Shown here piece after piece: positions 7,784-15,940 of a stretch of DNA of 64,000 bases. A program made the translations under genes and the position numbers. Under the pieces are notes generated by a model, which was given only the letters and a program-made list of their open reading frames with translations, was not told the DNA's origin and ran no database searches. Every line of letters starts with the position of its first letter. Position 1 is the first letter of the stretch. Source of the stretch: Pseudomonas sp. JUb42 (lineage in GTDB: Bacteria > Pseudomonadota > Gammaproteobacteria > Pseudomonadales > Pseudomonadaceae); the NCBI RefSeq assembly GCF_024807945.1, contig NZ_JANUFD010000009.1, forward strand, positions 124,001 to 188,000, written 5' to 3'.

Positions 7784-9859
7784 TTAACGCCGAACAACCA
7801 GCAGGCAGCCGTCAGGCTGGACCGTGGCAGTAAAGGTGGACGAGACGAAAGTCGAGGTCTCGCGCTCAGCGATGATCGCCGGGCCGTCGACCCTCGCTCC
7901 GGGTTGCAAGACTTCACGCTGGAAGATCCCTGCCTCGACAAAGCCGCCGCTGACTACATCGAAGACTTGGCGTCGTGCAACTTCTTCGGCGCGGTGGGAG
8001 GCCTTGACCTGCTCCACCGGCACGACGGCCAGCAGCGGCGAACTGGCCTTGACCGACCAACTGACGATCTCGATATCCGGCCCTTCGATCGGGCGACCGA
8101 AGAACATGGTGTAGGCGGCCTCGAACAGGCTCTTGAATTGCGCGGTGTCGCTGGTACTGAAGGCCTTGAACGGCACGCTGACAGGAATTTCCCAACCCTG
8201 GCCGACATAGCGCATGAACGCCGTGCACTCCAGCTCTGGCTCGCCCTCGGGCATGCCCTGGCGCAGGAAACCGATGGACTCGGCCTGCATGTCGTCGATC
8301 AGCGCGTTGACCTGGGGCGCATCGAACTCGGACAGGCGCACGAACGCGCTGCGCACCGCTTCATAACCGAACGGCGCACGCAGGAAGCCAATGGCAGAGC
8401 CGACCCCGGCACCGGCCGGAACCAGGAAGCGCGAAACGCCCATTTTCTCGCACAGGCGCGCCGCATGTAGCGGGCCGCCACCGCCAAAGGTGATCATGGT
8501 GTATTCGGCAATGTCCTTACCGCTTTCCACTGCATGCACGCGCCCGGCATTGGCCATGTTTTCGTCGACCACTTCGCAGATGCCGTAGGCGGCAGTGACC
8601 GCCTCCATGTTCAGCGGTGTGCCAATGGCACGGCCGACCGCAGCTGCTGCGCTGTCGGTATGCAGACGCATGGCGCCGCCCGCGAAGTTGTCGGCGTCCA
8701 GGCGCCCGAGCAGCAGGTTGGCATCGGTGATGGTCGGTTGCTCACCACCCCGGCCGTAGCAGGCCGGGCCCGGCTCGGAACCGGCACTGTGCGGGCCGAC
8801 GCGAATCTGGCGCATGCTGTCGATACTGGCGATGGAACCTCCCCCCGCGCCGATCTCGACCATCTCCACCACCGGTATCGAAATGGGCATGCCGCTGCCT
8901 TTCTTGAAGCGCCAGGTCCGGGCCACCTCAAAGGTCTTGGCGGTTTTCGGCACCTGGTTTTCGATCAGGCAGATCTTCGCTGTGGTGCCGCCCATGTCGA
9001 ACGACACCACCGAATCCAGGGAATATTTGCGGGCGATATCCGCCGCGAAAATCGCCCCGCCCGCCGGGCCGGACTCTACCAGGCGCACCGGGAACTCGGC
9101 GGCGCTCTGCACGGAAATGATCCCGCCGCCGGAATGGATCATAAACACCGGGCAATCGGCTCCGGACTTCTTGAGCGTCACCACCAGACGGTCTAGGTAG
9201 GACTTGATCAGTGGCTTGACGTAGGCATTGGCGCAGACCGTATTGAAGCGCTCGAACTCGCGTATCTGCGGCGAGACTTCGCTGGAAATCGACACGGAAA
9301 CGTCCGGCAGGCGGCTTTGCAAGGCATCGCGCAGCAAGCGCTCATGGGCGCCGTTGACGTAGCTGTGAATCAGGCCGACCGCAATACTCTGGTAGTTGCC
9401 CTCGGAAATGCGCTCGACCAGGGCGTCGATATCAACCTTGCTCGGGGCGATCAGCACATCACCGTGGACATCCAGGCGCTCGCGCAGGGTGTAACGGTGC
9501 TCGCGCTCAATCAGCGGCGGCGGCAGCGTGATATTGATGTCGTATTGTTCGAAGCGGTTTTCGGTGCGCATTTCCAACGTGTCACGAAAACCCTCGGTGG
9601 TGATGAACGCCGTCCTGGCTCCGCGCCGCTCGATCAGGGCGTTGGTCGCCAGGGTTGTGCCGTGGATCAACTGATCGATATCCGCGAGCGTCAGCCCAGC
9701 CGCTTCCACGACGCTTTTCACGCCGCTCAGAATGGCACGCTCGGGCAACTCGTAGTCGGTCAGAATCTTGGTCGAATGCAGCACCCCGTCCACGTCCAGC
9801 GCGATATCGGTAAAGGTCCCACCTATGTCCACGCCGACCCGGCATGAAGTCGCAGTCAT
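7784..9859 (-). CDS. hyuA: Hydantoinase A/oxoprolinase subunit (ATPase)
   Basis: A 691-aa HyuA-family subunit with the actin-like ATPase signature VGVDIGGTFTDIALD at the N-terminus, SGPAGGAIFAADIA and SFDMGGTTAKICLI in the central ATPase core, and TFGGGGPLHAARLCEKMG later. The ATG at 9859 has AGGGGA 7 nt upstream; the upstream ATG at 9889 lacks a ribosome binding site. It is the first gene of the operon running to 1094. A 23-bp inverted repeat shared with the tetR region lies 57 bp upstream of the start, so TetR control is likely. Confidence 0.88.
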   Translation of the reverse strand: MTATSCRVGVDIGGTFTDIALDVDGVLHSTKILTDYELPERAILSGVKSVVEAAGLTLADIDQLIHGTTLATNALIERRGARTAFITTEGFRDTLEMRTENRFEQYDINITLPPPLIEREHRYTLRERLDVHGDVLIAPSKVDIDALVERISEGNYQSIAVGLIHSYVNGAHERLLRDALQSRLPDVSVSISSEVSPQIREFERFNTVCANAYVKPLIKSYLDRLVVTLKKSGADCPVFMIHSGGGIISVQSAAEFPVRLVESGPAGGAIFAADIARKYSLDSVVSFDMGGTTAKICLIENQVPKTAKTFEVARTWRFKKGSGMPISIPVVEMVEIGAGGGSIASIDSMRQIRVGPHSAGSEPGPACYGRGGEQPTITDANLLLGRLDADNFAGGAMRLHTDSAAAAVGRAIGTPLNMEAVTAAYGICEVVDENMANAGRVHAVESGKDIAEYTMITFGGGGPLHAARLCEKMGVSRFLVPAGAGVGSAIGFLRAPFGYEAVRSAFVRLSEFDAPQVNALIDDMQAESIGFLRQGMPEGEPELECTAFMRYVGQGWEIPVSVPFKAFSTSDTAQFKSLFEAAYTMFFGRPIEGPDIEIVSWSVKASSPLLAVVPVEQVKASHRAEEVARRQVFDVVSGGFVEAGIFQREVLQPGARVDGPAIIAERETSTFVSSTFTATVQPDGCLLVVRR

Positions 9860-9915
9860 CGTCGTATCCCCTGGAATTGCTGATGTCATGAAGGCAGCGA
9901 TGGCGCCGCTTTAAA

Positions 9916-9938
9916 TGTAAGTTATATGTTGTCTTACA
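9916..9938. promoter_or_regulatory. Candidate TetR operator upstream of hyuA
   Basis: Inverted repeat TGTAAG-N11-CTTACA. An identically spaced copy is at 11691-11713 between the SDR gene and tetR, and the spacer-right half (TGTTGTCTTACA) is also identical in both. Sharing between an auto-regulated tetR promoter and a catabolic promoter is what a local repressor site should look like. Confidence 0.6.
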
Positions 9939-10033
9939 GGTAGTCAAGCATTGCGGCTCGTCATTCTGCCCGTTACGGCGTACATAAATGACCGGCCGGG
10001 CGCATACCCTAATGCCGGTCAGTCAACAAGTCG

Positions 10034-10109
10034 GTAGGAGCGAACCTGTTCGCGAGGCAGTGGATCGGACACGCCGCGCAAAACCTCTCGCCAATAAGTT
10101 GGCTCCTAC
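10034..10109. repeat. REP-like inverted repeat (GTAGGAGC class)
   Basis: GTAGGAGCGAACCTGTTCGCGAGG (written as halves GTAGGAGC and TTCGCGAGG) is followed by a partly degenerate inverted copy ending in GGCTCCTAC. It lies in the 305-bp stretch between SDR1 and hyuA; besides this and the operator at 9916 I see no gene there. Confidence 0.6.
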
Positions 10110-10164
10110 CTCCAACATTCATTTGATTAACCGACTTAAATTAGCGCATGCAGCGCGCCCATCA

Positions 10165-10923
10165 TCAGCCCAGAGTTTTCACCATCCGCGCACCACCGAC
10201 CGCCTGCGCCGTCGGGAACACCTCGAGCCGGGACACGTCCACTTGTTGCGGTAAGCTTAGCGCCGCCAACAGCAGTTGGGCGATGTCTTCGGGCATGATC
10301 GATTCATAGCCGTCGTACAGCTGCTCACCGGCCGCCTGCATGCCCATGGCCGCCTTGTACAACTGAGTTTGGACCCGGCCCGGGGCAATTTCCGTGACCC
10401 GCACGCCACTGCCCAACAGGTCGCAGCGCAGAGCATCACAGAACAGGCTGATACCGGCCTTGGACGCGCCATACACCGCCGCCCCCGGGTGCGGCGCACG
10501 ACCGGCGCTGGATCCGATAAAGAACAGATGGCCATGACCCCGCGTGATCATTCCCGGCACAACCTTGCGCGTCAGGTGCAACGGCGCCTTGAGGTTGATA
10601 TCGAACATATTGTCGATCTCGGCGGGATCGATATCCTGAAAGGCTGCGCGACTGGACAGCACGCCGGCATTGTTCACTAGCACGTCCACCGGGTATTGCG
10701 CGAGGACGGCATCGAAAACTTCGACCTGGCGGATATCGGCTTCAACCACTACCACACCCCTCTCTTCGCGCAACGCCTGCAAGGCTTCGGGGCTGCGCCC
10801 TACGGCAATGACTTGCAGACCGGCATCGCGCAGGGCAATGACCACGGCCTTACCGATGCCACTGGTAGCCCCGGTCACCAGGGCACACTTATAACGGGCC
10901 AGGCCGGACGCTGAATCAGGCAT
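10165..10923 (-). CDS. Short-chain dehydrogenase/reductase
   Basis: A 252-aa classical SDR: cofactor motif TGATSGIGKA near residue 18, NNAG (VLVNNAGVLSS), the catalytic serine in IGSSAGR and the YGASK Tyr-x3-Lys. The ATG at 10923 has GGGGGA at 7 nt and overlaps the end of the preceding SDR gene by 8 bp, so both are co-translated. Residues after the Tyr-Lys pair (APGRVQTQLY) resemble the YdfG/serine-dehydrogenase-like branch, which oxidises small 3-hydroxy acids; this is only a family-level hint. Confidence 0.82.
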   Translation of the reverse strand: MPDSASGLARYKCALVTGATSGIGKAVVIALRDAGLQVIAVGRSPEALQALREERGVVVVEADIRQVEVFDAVLAQYPVDVLVNNAGVLSSRAAFQDIDPAEIDNMFDINLKAPLHLTRKVVPGMITRGHGHLFFIGSSAGRAPHPGAAVYGASKAGISLFCDALRCDLLGSGVRVTEIAPGRVQTQLYKAAMGMQAAGEQLYDGYESIMPEDIAQLLLAALSLPQQVDVSRLEVFPTAQAVGGARMVKTLG

Positions 10924-11665
10924 AGATATATCCCCCGCTGACAATCACGTTTTCACCGGTGGCGTAGCTGTTGCGGCTGCTGCCCATCATCACGATCCAC
11001 TCGGCGATTTCCGCAGGCTCGGCAGCCCGACCCAGAGGGTTGGCGGCGGCCAGCTCACCGAGGAAACCCAGTTGCTTGGCGCGCTCGGTGGCAAAGCCGG
11101 CCGGGGCCACGGAGTTGACCAGGATCTGATCCTTGGCGCAGGCCTGGGCGAAAGATTTGGTCAGGCTGACCACGGCGGCCTTGGTCGCAGCATAGTGGGC
11201 GTTCTGCGGGTGAGCCTTGAAGGCATCAACGGACGTGACATTGACGATTCGACCGGTCACAGCAGGCGCAGCTACATAAGCCTGCATGTGCTTCACCGCC
11301 GCCACCATCATGTGATAGGTGCCCTTGATGTTAATCGCGTTTTCCAGATCCCACTCTTCGTCGCTGATCTCGAAAATTTCCTGGCGCGGATAAATCGCTG
11401 CGCTGTTGACCAGACAATCGACGCGGCCAAGGGCGTCAACGATCTGCTGGAACGCACCGTGGGCGGTTTCCTTGCGCGAGATGTCGCCTGCCGCTGTCGC
11501 GACTTCACAGCCTTCGGCGCGCAGGATCTCTGCGGCAACGGCCATTAACTCTGCATTTCTGTCGATAATGCCGATTTTCGTTGCTCCGCGCTTGCGCATC
11601 AACTTCGCAGTTTCAAGGCCCAAACCCGAGGCGCCACCGACGATTACGACCGTTTGCCCATCCAT
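10916..11665 (-). CDS. Short-chain dehydrogenase/reductase
   Basis: A 249-aa classical SDR with GGASGLGLET at the N-terminus, CLVNSAAIYP (a variant NNAG), the catalytic serine in NVTSVDA and YAATKAA for the Tyr-x3-Lys. GGAGGT lies 7 nt before the ATG. It is the first gene of a two-gene operon with the SDR at 10165 and is divergent from tetR, with a candidate operator in the 116-bp gap. It probably oxidises or reduces an intermediate of the pathway encoded by the hyuA operon, because the same operator recurs there. Confidence 0.82.
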   Translation of the reverse strand: MDGQTVVIVGGASGLGLETAKLMRKRGATKIGIIDRNAELMAVAAEILRAEGCEVATAAGDISRKETAHGAFQQIVDALGRVDCLVNSAAIYPRQEIFEISDEEWDLENAINIKGTYHMMVAAVKHMQAYVAAPAVTGRIVNVTSVDAFKAHPQNAHYAATKAAVVSLTKSFAQACAKDQILVNSVAPAGFATERAKQLGFLGELAAANPLGRAAEPAEIAEWIVMMGSSRNSYATGENVIVSGGYIYA

Positions 11666-11690
11666 AAAACACCTCCGCGATTAGTCTTTA

Positions 11691-11713
11691 CGTAAGATGC
11701 CTGTTGTCTTACA
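11691..11713. promoter_or_regulatory. Candidate TetR operator in the SDR-tetR divergent promoter
   Basis: CGTAAG-N11-CTTACA, matching the site at 9916 in half-site sequence and spacing. It lies 26 bp from the SDR start and 68 bp from the tetR start and could repress both directions. Confidence 0.6.
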
Positions 11714-11781
11714 TTTGGTCAAACCCAATTTGCCTGCTCGACGTCAGCGAATGCCTATTATCAACCACACAGGACACTCCA

Positions 11782-12414
11782 ATGCCTGCGGTCACGCCCC
11801 CCGCTAAATGCGTCCCGAACAGTGCCCGCGACCGCCTTGTCGATGCCGCCTTGGAACTCTTCGCCACCCGAGGCTATCAGGCCATAGGTCTGCGCGATCT
11901 GGCCGGTCATTTGGGGCTGCATGCAGGGTCGTTGTACAACCACATCGAAAACAAGCAATGCCTGCTGTTCGAACTGATCGAAGCCGCTCTGTCCGACCTG
12001 CTTGCCGACACCAAAAGACGCATGCGCGGCGCAAACAGCAATCGTGAGCGCCTGCGCCGTTTTATTAATGCGTTCGTATCGTTCAGCCTTGCAGAAAAAA
12101 ATCGCCTGCTTCTGGTGACCCGGGAGTTCGTTAACCTCACTGAAGATCAGCAGAAAGAAATCAACCAGCTCAAATGCAGCTACGCGAGCCTCTTGAATAC
12201 CATCGTCTCGACTGAGCGCAGCGAACAGGACCGCACTAGCGAGTGCACCGGGGTGATAACTGACGCTTTAATTGGTATGTTCTACGGGCACTCACAGTGG
12301 CGCACCCCTGAAATCCCAGTGTCCGAACTGACCGACACCCTGACAAGCTTTGCTATCGGGATAATTACTGCCGGAAAAAACCAGGACCGACATTCCTCTG
12401 ACCGGAAACTTTGA
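11782..12414 (+). CDS. TetR/AcrR family transcriptional regulator
   Basis: A 210-aa TetR protein: an N-terminal helix-turn-helix (LVDAALELFATRGYQAIGLRD, then LGLHAGSLYNHIENKQCLLF) and a variable helical C-terminal domain. The ATG at 11782 has AGGA 7 nt upstream; in-frame codons back to a TTG at 11704 overlap the operator region and are rejected. Divergent from the SDR operon and probably the repressor binding the two TGTAAG-N11-CTTACA sites. Its stop codon is only 18 bp from the broken integrase gene that marks the ICE edge. Confidence 0.85.
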   Translation: MPAVTPPAKCVPNSARDRLVDAALELFATRGYQAIGLRDLAGHLGLHAGSLYNHIENKQCLLFELIEAALSDLLADTKRRMRGANSNRERLRRFINAFVSFSLAEKNRLLLVTREFVNLTEDQQKEINQLKCSYASLLNTIVSTERSEQDRTSECTGVITDALIGMFYGHSQWRTPEIPVSELTDTLTSFAIGIITAGKNQDRHSSDRKL

Positions 12415-12431
12415 ACGCGTCAGCGCTTTCT

Positions 12432-12571
12432 TCAGATACGCGAATACCAGTGGTGTGCGTGATCCACAAAAGCATTACATCGCGCTCTGACATTCGGCCA
12501 GTTACGGATGCAACGCGGATCAGGTGCTTGAATTGTCCAGGGCGAAGCGAAGTAGCGCGGCGGATGGTCAT
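12432..12571 (-). pseudogene. Truncated tyrosine recombinase (integrase) 5' fragment
   Basis: Starting at an ATG with GAGAGG upstream, about 46 codons read as a phage-type integrase: LRPGQFKHLIRV, then SERDVMLLWITHTTGIRVSE, which is the start of the catalytic domain around the first catalytic arginine (TGIR-SE). After that the similarity stops and unrelated residues continue to position 12365 inside the tetR 3' end. The remaining catalytic residues (K, H-x-x-R, Y) are absent. This is a 3'-truncated recombinase and marks a recombination junction at about 12,430. The rest of 12572-12835 shows no gene I can support. Confidence 0.6.
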
Positions 12572-12835
12572 GTGGCCTCTCTGTCAGGATTACATGTGGA
12601 TCGTGCTCGATCTGGAGAGAGTCAGGCCGGGGCCTCCGGACAAGGGTATCAGCAGGCTGCACCTGGTGTTCACGGAAAATACCATGGCACATGTCGGTCC
12701 CACGGCGAGACGGTTTGGGACCTGGCCCCGCTAGAACTGGGTACCAAAATCTAACTTACCAAAACCAGTTTGTTTACTGCGCCATCCCGCCTGCCCCTGT
12801 TAACTGCGTCCGACGGCCTCTTCGGACACATAGCC

Positions 12836-13258
12836 ATGTACCTCCCAGTCGCATCCCTTGCTTTGAATTTGAAAGCAAAACTAGCCATCACTGCCCTCCT
12901 GCTCACCCATGCCACCGCATGGGCCGAAACCATCCTCATAACCGACACCCACCACCCCATCCCCACAACGCAAGAAGTCCGCACCATAACCCTCGACCTT
13001 CCCGCAACCCTGGAAGCCGAGCTCTCCACCAACCTGCCCGCAGACCCATCCAAAGCCCAAGCCATCGTCCAGCAACGCCTGACCCCAGCCCTCTCCGCCC
13101 GCCTGACCCAAGCCCACCAGGATGTCGCCGATGCCTGGAGCATGGGCGTCACTCGCATCCCGGCGGTGGTGGTTGATCGCAAGTACGTCATCTACGGCGA
13201 AACCGATATCCAGCGTGCACTGGAGCGCATTGAACAACACCGGAGCCTTGAGCCATGA
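12836..13258 (+). CDS. ICE mating-pair protein, TIGR03757 family
   Basis: A 140-aa exported protein with a signal peptide (hydrophobic core LAITALLLTHATAWA). It is followed by a thioredoxin-like C-terminal region (AWSMGVTRIPAVVVDRKYVIYG) typical of the TIGR03757 ICE family (TraF/TrbC-like). The ATG at 12836 is preferred because the upstream extension begins at a TTG and would precede the signal peptide. Its stop overlaps the next start (ATGA). In complete ICEs of this type it follows a VirB4-like ATPase gene, which is missing here. Confidence 0.8.
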   Translation: MYLPVASLALNLKAKLAITALLLTHATAWAETILITDTHHPIPTTQEVRTITLDLPATLEAELSTNLPADPSKAQAIVQQRLTPALSARLTQAHQDVADAWSMGVTRIPAVVVDRKYVIYGETDIQRALERIEQHRSLEP

Positions 13259-14196
13259 CTCTTCTCTCCCTGCACCAGTTCGCCAAACGCACCCTGCCCG
13301 CCTTGCTGCTGACCAGCACCCCGGCTTTCGCGCTGACAACGGCAACCATTGTCCCCTCCGTGTTCTCGCCGACCTGCATGGACTACCGCGTGGTTGGGGT
13401 CTGTTACTGGTTGATGTGCACGAGCTTCGGCTGTGATGTGAAGACGTCTTCGAAGGTCGGGCATTACGTGCCTGACGCGGTGGTTTCCAGCTACTCGTCC
13501 ACCGGGATGAATCCCTGGGTTGAGGTCAGCAGTCTGAGTTCACCCAATGCTTCTGCAATGGGCGGTGGCAGCGGCACAACGGCTGATTCTCATGAAAACA
13601 ATCTGTCGGTGTTCAAGAACGTCGATGTGATTGGCCACCCCGGGATCGCGGCTTTCAACAGTTTTGCCAGTGGCTCAGGGTATGCCTGCTCGGGCGCCGG
13701 TACGCCTTATGTGCCGAATATGCTCAGCACACTGGACAGCCTCGCCTGGCGAAATGGGGTGCCTGAAAGTGTGTTTCCCCAGGCGCTGATCCCGGGTATG
13801 CGGGAGATCGGCAATCGCACGATGCTCAATTTGTGGGGCAGCGTTTATCCGCGTAGCGGTTTCCTGCATCAGACCGATGATTACAAGGCCGCGGCCGTCA
13901 TGGCGCAGCGCGCGGGAGACATCGTCACCCGGCTTGGCCAGGTGCATGTGTATCAGCCGCTGTTGGCCATTCCACAACCGGGTTACTGGCCGGCCGGCGA
14001 GTTGAAAGAGATGCAGATTCGCACCGGCAAATGGCAGCAGCTCACCCCCATCACCAGCCCCATCTGTGGGGTCTTCCCTGATTTCACACCAAGCGTCCAG
14101 GCCCTGGGTGGCGCTTACGCCTGGGCGTTGTGGCGCCCATATAGCTGCTGCAAACGGGAAGGTCAGACCTTTCTGGGCAGCACCGGCATTTACTGA
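13255..14196 (+). CDS. ICE mating-pair protein, TIGR03756 family (TraU-like)
   Basis: A 313-aa secreted protein with an N-terminal signal (LPALLLTSTPAFA) and many cysteines (TCMDYRVVGVCYWLMCTSFGC). This is the pattern of TIGR03756/TraU-like proteins, which in conjugative systems help build or stabilise the mating pair. It overlaps TIGR03757 by 4 bp and is followed 12 bp later by TIGR03755, the normal ICE gene order. Confidence 0.85.
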   Translation: MTLLSLHQFAKRTLPALLLTSTPAFALTTATIVPSVFSPTCMDYRVVGVCYWLMCTSFGCDVKTSSKVGHYVPDAVVSSYSSTGMNPWVEVSSLSSPNASAMGGGSGTTADSHENNLSVFKNVDVIGHPGIAAFNSFASGSGYACSGAGTPYVPNMLSTLDSLAWRNGVPESVFPQALIPGMREIGNRTMLNLWGSVYPRSGFLHQTDDYKAAAVMAQRAGDIVTRLGQVHVYQPLLAIPQPGYWPAGELKEMQIRTGKWQQLTPITSPICGVFPDFTPSVQALGGAYAWALWRPYSCCKREGQTFLGSTGIY

Positions 14197-14208
14197 TCGA
14201 GGCCGCTT

Positions 14209-15576
14209 ATGAATCACTTTTTACTTCTCGCCAGACTGCCGCTGTTGGCTCTGTTCGTCTCTGCCACGGCACAGGCAGAGCCACTCAATGCGCAGACCTC
14301 TGGCAGCGTCATCGGTGACGATGTGCTGTACAGCATCGGCGGCGGAAACGCGGTAACCATGGGCCGTGCCGGCAATATGCAAAGCATCGGTGTCGGTGTG
14401 GGCTGGAACAGCAATCTGATGTGCGGAAACATGGATCTGTCGACCACGCTGCAGAACCAGTTGAACGGTGCCACCGATGGTTTTCGCAACATCATGAGCA
14501 GCGTGATCCAGGGCGCTACCGGGGCGGTGGCTTCGTTACCGGCGCTGATCATTCAGCGGGCGGATCCTGGGGTATACAACCTGCTCACCAACGGCATTCT
14601 GCAGGCGCGGCTCGACTTCGATCGCGCCAAGGTCAGTTGTACCGCCATGACCGCAAAGATGGCCGATCTGGCGGGCAATCAGGCCGGCTGGAGCGCTCTT
14701 GCCGACGGCCAGGCGCTGAAGGAAGCCGTGAGCCGCAATCCCGATGCAGTGGCTGCCACCAAGACTGCGGAGTCGTCCAAGGGCAATAGCGGTGTGCCGT
14801 GGATCGGGGGCACCAAAGCCGGCGGCCAGGGCCAGCAGCCGATACGGGTAGTGAGCGAGGTGACCAAGGCTGGCTACAACCTGCTCAATAGCCGTAGCGC
14901 GACGGACACTTCAGCCATCAGTCAGGGCAGTTGCAACAGCGGCATGCTGTGCGGCACCTGGAAGTCTCCGGACGAAGCCGCTCAGTTCGCCAACCGGGTG
15001 CTCGGCGAAGTCGAGCAACAGACCTGCGAGACCTGCACCAAATCCAGCACGACTGCTGGCGTCGGCCTCACCCCACTGATCCAGGAGGAATACGACAGCA
15101 AGCTGCAGGCGCTGCAGGAGTTGATCTCCGGCAGCAAGGAGACCACCCCGGAAAACCTCGCCGCTGCCAGCAGCAACTCACTGCCCATTACCCGGGGCGT
15201 TATCGCAGCGCTCAAGGATGAGCCCGATCAGGAGCTGCTGGCCCAACGTCTGGCGTCCGAGGTTGCGGTGTCCAGCATTCTCGAAAAAGCCCTTCTGCTG
15301 CAGCGCACCCTGCTTGCCGGCAACAAGGAGCCAAATGTCTCGGCGAACGACGTGGCCACCTCGGCCATCAGCCAAGAAAACCAGAACCTCAAACTGGAAA
15401 TCGACAACCTCAAGACCGAGCTGGAGCTGCGTCGCACGCTGGCCAGCAATTCGCCGATGGCCATCATCTCGCGCTATCGCGAACGCCAGGAAAACTCGCG
15501 CTCGATCTACCAGGGCGAGACCGACATGAATCGTCTGGAAGACGCGCAGAAAGCCACCCGCCAGGACAACCCATAG
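14209..15576 (+). CDS. ICE mating-pair protein, TIGR03755 family
   Basis: A 455-aa secreted protein with a signal peptide (LPLLALFVSATAQA), glycine-rich N-terminal part, a CETCTKS cysteine cluster in the middle and a C-terminal coiled-coil stretch (ISQENQNLKLEIDNLKTELEL). It matches the TIGR03755 family by order, size and pattern. It is presumed periplasmic or outer-membrane associated in the type IV secretion machine (TraH-like role). Confidence 0.82.
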   Translation: MNHFLLLARLPLLALFVSATAQAEPLNAQTSGSVIGDDVLYSIGGGNAVTMGRAGNMQSIGVGVGWNSNLMCGNMDLSTTLQNQLNGATDGFRNIMSSVIQGATGAVASLPALIIQRADPGVYNLLTNGILQARLDFDRAKVSCTAMTAKMADLAGNQAGWSALADGQALKEAVSRNPDAVAATKTAESSKGNSGVPWIGGTKAGGQGQQPIRVVSEVTKAGYNLLNSRSATDTSAISQGSCNSGMLCGTWKSPDEAAQFANRVLGEVEQQTCETCTKSSTTAGVGLTPLIQEEYDSKLQALQELISGSKETTPENLAAASSNSLPITRGVIAALKDEPDQELLAQRLASEVAVSSILEKALLLQRTLLAGNKEPNVSANDVATSAISQENQNLKLEIDNLKTELELRRTLASNSPMAIISRYRERQENSRSIYQGETDMNRLEDAQKATRQDNP

Positions 15577-15589
15577 GAGCGCTCACCTG

Positions 15590-15940
15590 ATGAAGATCAA
15601 TCCCTTTTATTTCCTCAGATCCATGTCCTGGGGGCTGTTCGCCCTGGCCATGATGATCCTGATCGTCGGCATCGCGATCAATCTGCTGGGCATTTACCTG
15701 ACCGGTAGCCTGGACGGTTGGCAGGCGTGGCGCGCCGAATCTTACGGACACTTTCTGGCGTGGCGACTGATGCTCTACGGCGGCATCATCGCGGGCTGGA
15801 TTCCCCTGCGCAGAAAGCTACTGGAACGCGAGCCCGAAAGACATTCAAGGCTGCTGCGGGCGGAAGTCGGTTTCGTCCTGGTGCTGGTGCTGTTTGAAGT
15901 TTCACGCGCCCAATCCAACGGCCAATGGGGGGCAGCATGA
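15590..15940 (+). CDS. Small ICE membrane protein
   Basis: A 116-aa protein with two or three hydrophobic segments (WGLFALAMMILIVGIAINLLG near residue 14, a second around residues 52-66, a third near the C-terminus). A gene of this size regularly lies between TIGR03755 and the TraG-N gene in PFGI-1/ICEclc-type elements; its function is unknown. Its stop overlaps the next start (ATGA), so expression is coupled. Confidence 0.75.
   Translation: MKINPFYFLRSMSWGLFALAMMILIVGIAINLLGIYLTGSLDGWQAWRAESYGHFLAWRLMLYGGIIAGWIPLRRKLLEREPERHSRLLRAEVGFVLVLVLFEVSRAQSNGQWGAA

Noticed and set aside
12430..12770. Second copy of the tRNA-Asn 3' end (att repeat) at the left ICE edge
   Set aside because: I looked for TGGCTCCACGACC or its complement and found none here or elsewhere in the window except the tRNA itself.
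12865..13258. CxxC thioredoxin activity for the TIGR03757 protein
   Set aside because: The C-terminal part is thioredoxin-like, but I see no CxxC pair, so a redox role is not supported.
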